Positions 58,501 through 64,000 of a stretch of DNA of 64,000 bases are shown piece by piece. This DNA comes from Linnemannia elongata (taxonomy: Eukaryota > Mortierellomycota > Mortierellomycetes > Mortierellales > Mortierellaceae). Both the position numbers and the translations under genes were made by a program. Numbering within the stretch: position 1 is the first letter of the stretch; each line of letters begins with the position of its first letter. Below the pieces are notes generated by a model, which made no database searches, was not told the DNA's origin, and saw only the letters and a program-made list of their open reading frames with translations. The stretch covers positions 930,001 through 994,000 of the forward strand of contig JAXBDG010000002.1 of the NCBI GenBank assembly GCA_036320915.1, given 5' to 3'.

Positions 58501-61500
58501 GCAATTCTTGCCACACGAGCGGATCTACCTCAAGAACTTTGGGTCTTGTCTTGTTACCGAGGTCACGAAGCGCAGAATTGAGGCCGCGGATAAAGCTAAA
58601 GGCATCTTTATCAAGAAGTAAGTCATTTTTTTCTGACTGCATATTGGTCTGACCCAACTCCTTATTCATTTTAGCGTATTAATTTTCTTCTTTCTCTACA
58701 CTTTAGTATCTCGCATGAGCTCAGGACTCCACTGCACATCATCCTGGGGATATTGGAGCTCCTTCAGGCCAATACTGAAGAGACGCTGACTGAGCAACAG
58801 CTCACGATGCTCGGGTCTGCCGAGGCTTCTGGCAAAGGCCTTATTGACACGATTAACAATATCATCGACCTGGCCGATTTGGACCCTAACAACCAGACCG
58901 ATGTCGAGCGCGGTCGCAAGCAGTTGTCGGATTTGTTTGCGAACGTGTCCGAAATTGATATCCGAGAGCTGTGCGAGGAAGTCGCTGGCAGTATGGCCAA
59001 GCGTTGTGTCGACAAAAACTTGGTCATCAACACTTCCTGGTCACCAGCGCCTCTTGCGAGTTTGTCTTCTTCGATAAGTTCAATGCCTAGCTCCCACTCT
59101 GCCGCTGCTAGTGCTTCTGCTTCTGCTGCTGGTGCTATGGCGAGAGCCCTCTCCAACCAAGCTTTGCCACAGGCCCATCTTGCTTCCGTGGGCGACTCTG
59201 TACGCGATCACTCTACGACTGATTCCAAGGCAGGTCTGACAGGTTGCAATATGTGGCCGGATGGCCACACATCCTCGCTGGAGCTTCTTGTCGCAATGGA
59301 CGAGCCTGAGGAGACACCCGAGGAGGATACCCACTGGAAATTTATGCTCAACCTTCCTATGGTGAAGCGCATTCTCACCCAGGTAACATTCACTACCTCT
59401 TTGCTCTGATCAAACATCAACACGTCTTGTGTGTATGTGTGTGTGCAGCGAAACTAACTGCTTATTTTCTTCTTTTCCTTGCCTTCGATAACTTTGGTAT
59501 CTGCTATTCATAGCTCCTGGAGAATGCGATCAAGTTCACAAAAACGGGGTTTGTAGAGATCTCGGCGATGTCACCCCCCCTGAGCATGTTCCCACTGAAA
59601 CCCCCACAGCCCGATGCGCGACCTGTACTTTTCACGGTCCGAGACACCGGAAAAGGAATCTCTCAGGAATATGTTCATTCTCATCTGTTTGAGCGGTTCT
59701 CCCAGGAAGACCCACTCGAGGCGGGGACTGGATTGGGTTTGGCTCTTGTTAAGCTTTTGGTTGAGAGTCTGGGTGGGTGGTTAGAGGTTTGGAGTGAGGG
59801 GGTTGAAGGTAAGGGGTGTGTCGTTCGGGTTTTGATCTGGGCAACACCTTCCGAGAAGAGTGAGGGGGTACGGTCTTTGAGGGATGAGGTAGGGCCTTGG
59901 CGGGGGAAGGCGTGTCGGTTCTTTGTTGGCGGTTCGGCAGTTGGCTCTGATAGGCTTTGGACGATTATGGGTAAACGAATGATGGGTGAGGATTTTGGAC
60001 TGGCTGTTGAGCGGGGTCAGGAGCAGGATGTTGGTGCAGAGGAGATGTTGAAGGGTTTGAAGGATGGTTCTCCATGCGATTTGCTGGTTGTCAATGACGA
60101 CCTTGGACGGTTGGAAGCCTATCTAACCCACTGGAGAGATCAGCATCAGAGAGATTCAACTGTCCAGGATGGCCAGGAGACGGCACTCATTCCTATGCCG
60201 ACACCACTGCTGATGCTCACGACTGTCAGCAAAGAGAAGAAGGCTCGAGCGATGGTGGATGCGTACCTGAGGACCTGGAAGGAGTCCGCCACTCCTCTGG
60301 ACAAGCCTATTCGCGTGGTGATCCTTTCCAAGCCAACTGGTCCACTCAAGTTGATGCACTTCCTCCGCGACTGCTTCTCAGACAGCACTTGCAAAGTCAA
60401 GGGTGTCAACTCTACCACCAGCAACAAGAGTGGACTTGACCAAGGTCCTCAGACACTTGCAGGAACGACAACACTTTGCGAGCAGGGTCATGCCAATATT
60501 GGCCCATGCAAGGTGATACGATCATCCTCGTCGCCTCGTACGATGACACTCTCGATGATGGGCGGCGGCATCGGCAACAATGCTCAAGACAACAGCAGCG
60601 GGCTTTTCTGTTCTGCAGAGTCGGTCATCAAGTCGTCGTTCAAGTTCCCGCCCAGGTCTGAGACACCAGTACTGACAGTTGGAGGGCACCTTGCAGTTGG
60701 GATTGGGTACTTTGATAGGCCATACTCTCCCGGAGGACTGAGGCTTCCGCGCAAGAACGAGGAGGATAATCACGACGTGGAAGACAGGGAGGCGAAGGAT
60801 GGGCTTACCGCGATGACGAAACCGGATGGTCAGAAACAAGAACCGGGATTGGGTTCATTTCTGGTGGATCACCGCCGTCCCCTTCTTATTCCGACGATGT
60901 TTGCAAAGAGGAGGTCGAGTCATATTGCCGGAGATTTGCTTGGCGAGAGCTTGCAGACGCCCCCACAGCCCACACCACCACAGCCGCATCCGGATCAGCA
61001 AGCGCAGCAACGAGAACATGGGCATGGACACAGCCAAGGACGAGGACAGGAGAAACCGGTTGTCAAGCAGAAAACACGGAGGTCTATTCGAAAATTTATG
61101 GGAAGTGGCCATTTAAATGGGCCTTCTCGAGGTGGGGATGGGAAGATTGGCACTGGAGCCTCTCTTGCTATTGGTATGGACTCACCGTCCTTAACCTCGT
61201 CGACTGCCGCCATGTCCGGTCAACAAGCGCTTGTAAAAGACTCTGTCACCGCTACTGCCACCCCTGTCAACAACCCCAGCAACAGCACATGTAGCAACGA
61301 CGCATCCTTCCCCTGGTCAAATCTCCGAATCCTCATCGTCGAGGACAACATCACCAACCGTATGATCCTTCGAACATTCTTCAAAAAGAATGGCGTCGTC
61401 ACCGTCGTCGAGGCCGAGAACGGCCAGATAGGCCTCCACCGGTTCGAGGAAGAATTAGTACGCCAAGGCCCTGGAGGAAGGGCGGCATTTGACTTTGTGT

Positions 61501-61775
61501 TGATGGATTTGCAGATGCCAGTCATGGATGGCAATATGGCGACGAAGCGGATTCGCGAGGCGGAGGGGAAGTGGATCAAGGCTTTGGAGGGAAAGTATTG
61601 TCCGTCGACGATCTTTGCGCTGACGGGTCTTGCGGGTGAGGAAGATAAACGGTTGGCGTTTGAGTGTGGTGTTGATGGGTACTTGACCAAACCTGTGAGC
61701 CTCAAGGGTCTTGCTACCCTCCTCACCACCTGCCGCCCACCACCACCACCACCATCGCCATTTTGTTCACCGTAG
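55583..61775 (+). CDS. Hybrid histidine kinase with GAF sensor and receiver domain
   Basis: Four exons, 55583-56124, 56296-58617, 58707-59382 and 59514-61775, give about 1933 residues. Residues 1-380 are Ser/Pro-rich and disordered. A GAF domain spans about 385-565 (FQILETGTDLNFDRIAQLVG, SGCMICLVDKDNVAIKANYR, RFYAGAALATPDGNNIGSLC). The HisKA H-box has His958 in NISHELRTPLHIILGIL. The ATPase N-box LLENAIKFTKTG begins at 1181, with G boxes DTGKGIS (about 1224) and GTGLGLALVK (about 1252). A 400-500 residue low-complexity segment separates these from a receiver (about 1783-1915) with acidic pocket ILIVEDN, phospho-acceptor Asp1845 in LMDLQMPVMDG, and Lys in YLTKPVSL. All catalytic residues seem intact. 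It should phosphorylate His958 and pass phosphate to Asp1845 and then to an HPt protein, with the HOG-type pathway a usual target. The ligand is unknown. No membrane segment is seen, so it is probably cytosolic. The acceptor at 56295 was chosen for frame. Confidence 0.92.
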
Positions 61776-61885
61776 TGTATTCATATATATCATATTCATT
61801 GTACAATAGATTCATAAAAATTGTTTATTAGTTCATATTTTGATGTGGTATAAAGTGTGTTCCTGATGATGTGAGCTATCCCATC

Positions 61886-64000
61886 CTAATCAGAAGACGT
61901 CCTATGATGACGGCTGCCGGTATGCCAGATACTCCACCGATGATGCTTCTTCTTCCCATCTTCTTGACCCTGCTGTCCATTACCATGAGCGTCAGGGGAC
62001 AGAATAGGTCCAACAGTCGCGTTTGTCAAACGCTCAGCCTGCTTGATCCGGAGCTCCAACTGACTGGACGAGATCAGATCACCCGCCAAGTTGTACCGTC
62101 CCTTCCTGGCAGCCTCTGCTTTGTCCATCCCACCTGCAGTCGTACCAGAAGAAGCAGCACCAGGTCCAGCCAAGGGTGCAGTAGCTGGTCCACCACCCGA
62201 GGGTGGCGTAGGAGTAGCTCCATAACTCTTCCGATGCAAATGTTTTTTGACCGAAGACGCCAACGAGCTCGAGAACCCTCCTCCATTGGTAGGCGAAAGT
62301 CCTCCTGTAGTAATAGGCGGCGGGACAATAGGCGGCACTAAAACTGCTGCACTTTCACCATTTTGAACGGCAGCTTTCCTGGCAGCAGACTCTGCAGCAG
62401 TGGCGGCCGCATGTTGTTCACAGTACTGGTCGTATTTAGGTTTCCAGATCCAAGAATTTCCCAGTTGAGAGGCTCCTTGGTCAGATGCGAGGCGGTAGTA
62501 CCTTGCGGCCTCGAAGGCGTTCTTTTCTACGCCCACGCCGTCCAAGAAACACTGCGCCGTCTCATTCTGCGAATCTGGATCGCCCTATTTATTTCAGTCA
62601 GACATGAAAAAAATTGGAAGTAAATTAATTAGAGACAAGCTCCTTCAACGCCACCAAAAATAGTTTATCCAGGAACATCTCAAACAAATAAACAAGTAAA
62701 CAACGTACCAGGTCGGCAGCAAGCTTGAAGTAGTGAAAGGCAACGACCTTATCCTTGGCAACACCCCAGCCTTTCAAAAACGACATCCCAATCTCATACA
62801 ACGCCATGACCAACTCCTTGCGCGCCCCCAACATGGCCGACTTTCTCTCCATAGTCCCCATACGCTTCAATGGCTGTTGTTGTTGTTGTCGTTGTTCCGC
62901 ACGTGCGGCGTGTCCACGCATACTGGGATGAGACTGGATCGCACGAATGTTGGCCGAGCTACTAGGACTCAACTCCTTGAGCTCTCCCATTGCATACTCT
63001 GCTGCCCGCTGCAGGTAGAAAATAGCGTCCTTTGGGTTTGGTTGGCAGCCCTAATTATTTTAGTTTCAGGAACCGATGAGTAGACATTTCGTTAGACTTC
63101 TTTTTCTTGCACACACACTAAGCAGAAACAAACGAGAGCCTTCACAACAGAATAGAATCTAGTAATTCTCCTCTTGTACGACTTCTAAGCGCGGTGCAAA
63201 GTCGTCAAGAAAACAAACTTACCCATCCATGACGAAGAGAAAGGCCATACATGAGCTGACCAACAGGGTTATCGCTCTGAGCCGCAAGACGGAAATACTT
63301 GGTCGCTTCTTCCAACTGGTTGTTCTCATGCAGTTCAATGGCCTTTTGGATGTTGGCATCGGCTTCGGCCTCCCGTTGTTGGGCTGGAGTCAAGACTTTT
63401 GGAGTCGCCGCCGCTGCTGGCATCTGTGATGCGCGCTTCTGGACCGTGTTACTATCCCACTGTTGTTGCTGCTGTTGTTGCCTTGCTTGACGAAGCTGAG
63501 ATTCTGAGAATGCTACCGAATGGGTTTGGTCGCCGTTGGCCGTTATAGTGATGGTAGTGGTCGTCACAGGAAGAGACCCTGTAGTTACTCCACTGTCAGT
63601 CGACCTACGGCCTGAAACCTCCTCCTGATACTCTTCCTTTTGATGATACTCCTGCTTTTGATTGTATTGCTGCTGCTGAAACTGTTGTTGCTGTTGCTGC
63701 TGCTCCTGCGGTTGCTGTTGTTTTTGATAATATTGCTGTTGCTGAGGAGACTGGAATGACTGCTGCTGCTGGTATTGTTGGTACTGCTGTTGCTGTTGGT
63801 GCAAAGATGGGTATTGTTGCTGTTGCTGGCCATGATACTGATACTGAGGGATAGATGACGGTGGCGACTGCTGCTGCTGCTGCTGCTGCTGTTGTTGTTG
63901 GTGGTGGTGGTGTTGTTGTTGTTGTTGTTGTTGTTGACGGTACTGTTGGTATTGTTGATATTGATGATGTTGCGTCGGCTGCGGATTCGTTTGTGTTGGT
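61886..64000 (-). CDS. Sel1-repeat (SLR) protein with poly-Q N-terminus, 3' part of gene
   Basis: The 5' end lies beyond the right edge. Exons: 63223-64000 (continuing), 62709-63050 and 61886-62584, with phase-0 joins. The visible N-terminal part is Gln/Tyr/His-rich (repeats such as QQYQQYQQQQ). Sel1/TPR-like helical repeats follow: ATKYFRLAAQSDNPVGQLMY, GCQPNPKDAIFYLQRAAEYA, ALYEIGMSFLKGWGVAKDKV, FHYFKLAADLGDPDSQNETA and DGVGVEKNAFEAARYYRLAS, then GNSWIWKPKYDQYC. The tail is Gly/Pro/Ser-rich and ends in a basic His/Arg-rich piece. Sel1 repeats are protein-binding scaffolds. The spacing and the WIxKPKY end resemble yeast Dsf2-like proteins, while chitin-synthase activator Chs4/Skt5 is a more distant option. 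No prenylation motif is seen at the C-terminus. Function is not assigned. Confidence 0.85.
63660..63960 (-). repeat. CAG/CAA trinucleotide repeats coding for poly-Q
   Basis: Dense TTG/CTG (plus strand) triplet runs, the longest at about 63868-63900 (CTG then TTG) and 63913-63936 (TTG). They lie in frame in the Sel1-repeat gene and encode glutamine. A short GTG run encodes histidines between them. Confidence 0.85.

Noticed and set aside
63585..63833. Ser/Asn-rich minus-strand frame in the poly-Q region
   Set aside because: Alternate frame of the CAG/CAA repeats. The Gln frame continues into Sel1 repeats and is the real one.

Overview
The window is nuclear DNA of a filamentous fungus. Its genes are broken by many short GT-AG introns (about 50-500 nt, acceptors usually TAG or CAG) and keep a mostly basic eukaryotic gene set: complex I, Arp2/3, septin, coatomer, CENP-A, sterol C-5 desaturase and a hybrid histidine kinase. 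Q/N/S-rich low-complexity proteins, CT-rich 5' leaders and long homopolymer tracts are common. The gene content and intron style fit an early-diverging lineage such as Mucoromycota/Mortierellomycotina. That placement is inference from protein character, not from a search.

I rebuilt 21 protein-coding genes exon by exon. In order: SNF12/SMARCD (-, 3' part beyond the left edge); a tiny four-exon NDUFA3-type complex I subunit (+); a coactosin-type ADF-H protein with a C-terminal PH domain (-); beta'-COP (-); a TATDN3-like TatD hydrolase (+); a CDC11-class septin (-); a TCP11/SOK1 protein (+); BRE1 (-); an HP1-type chromodomain protein (-); MTD1 (+); an unrecognised Q-rich, Cys-rich membrane protein (+); a secreted type-B carboxylesterase (+); ARPC4 (-); an RSZ/SRSF7-like splicing factor (+); NAP1 (-); CENP-A (+); the Rieske protein (+); FIGNL1 (+); ERG3 (-); a ~1930-residue GAF hybrid histidine kinase (+); and a Sel1-repeat protein (-, 5' part beyond the right edge).

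Many neighbours are divergent pairs with short shared promoters: SNF12/NDUFA3, beta'-COP/TatD, HP1/MTD1, ARPC4/SR protein and NAP1/CENP-A. Chromatin factors are frequent (SNF12, BRE1, HP1, NAP1, CENP-A), and actin or cell-cortex factors (coactosin-PH, ARPC4, septin) also recur. Most genes are unrelated housekeeping units and do not form a metabolic cluster. The most gene-poor parts are 1.6-4.3 kb, 6.3-8.6 kb, 32.8-34.3 kb and 51.2-55.6 kb. I saw no tRNA, rRNA, CRISPR array or intact transposon.

I found no clearly new multi-gene system. The items most worth checking are the CENP-A/NAP1 shared promoter, the ADF-H/coiled-coil/PH architecture, the CX3C-repeat membrane protein, the lectin-like N-terminal extension on the esterase, the possible regulated splicing in NAP1 and the SR gene, and the TCP11 gene whose domain is split by a CT-rich segment.
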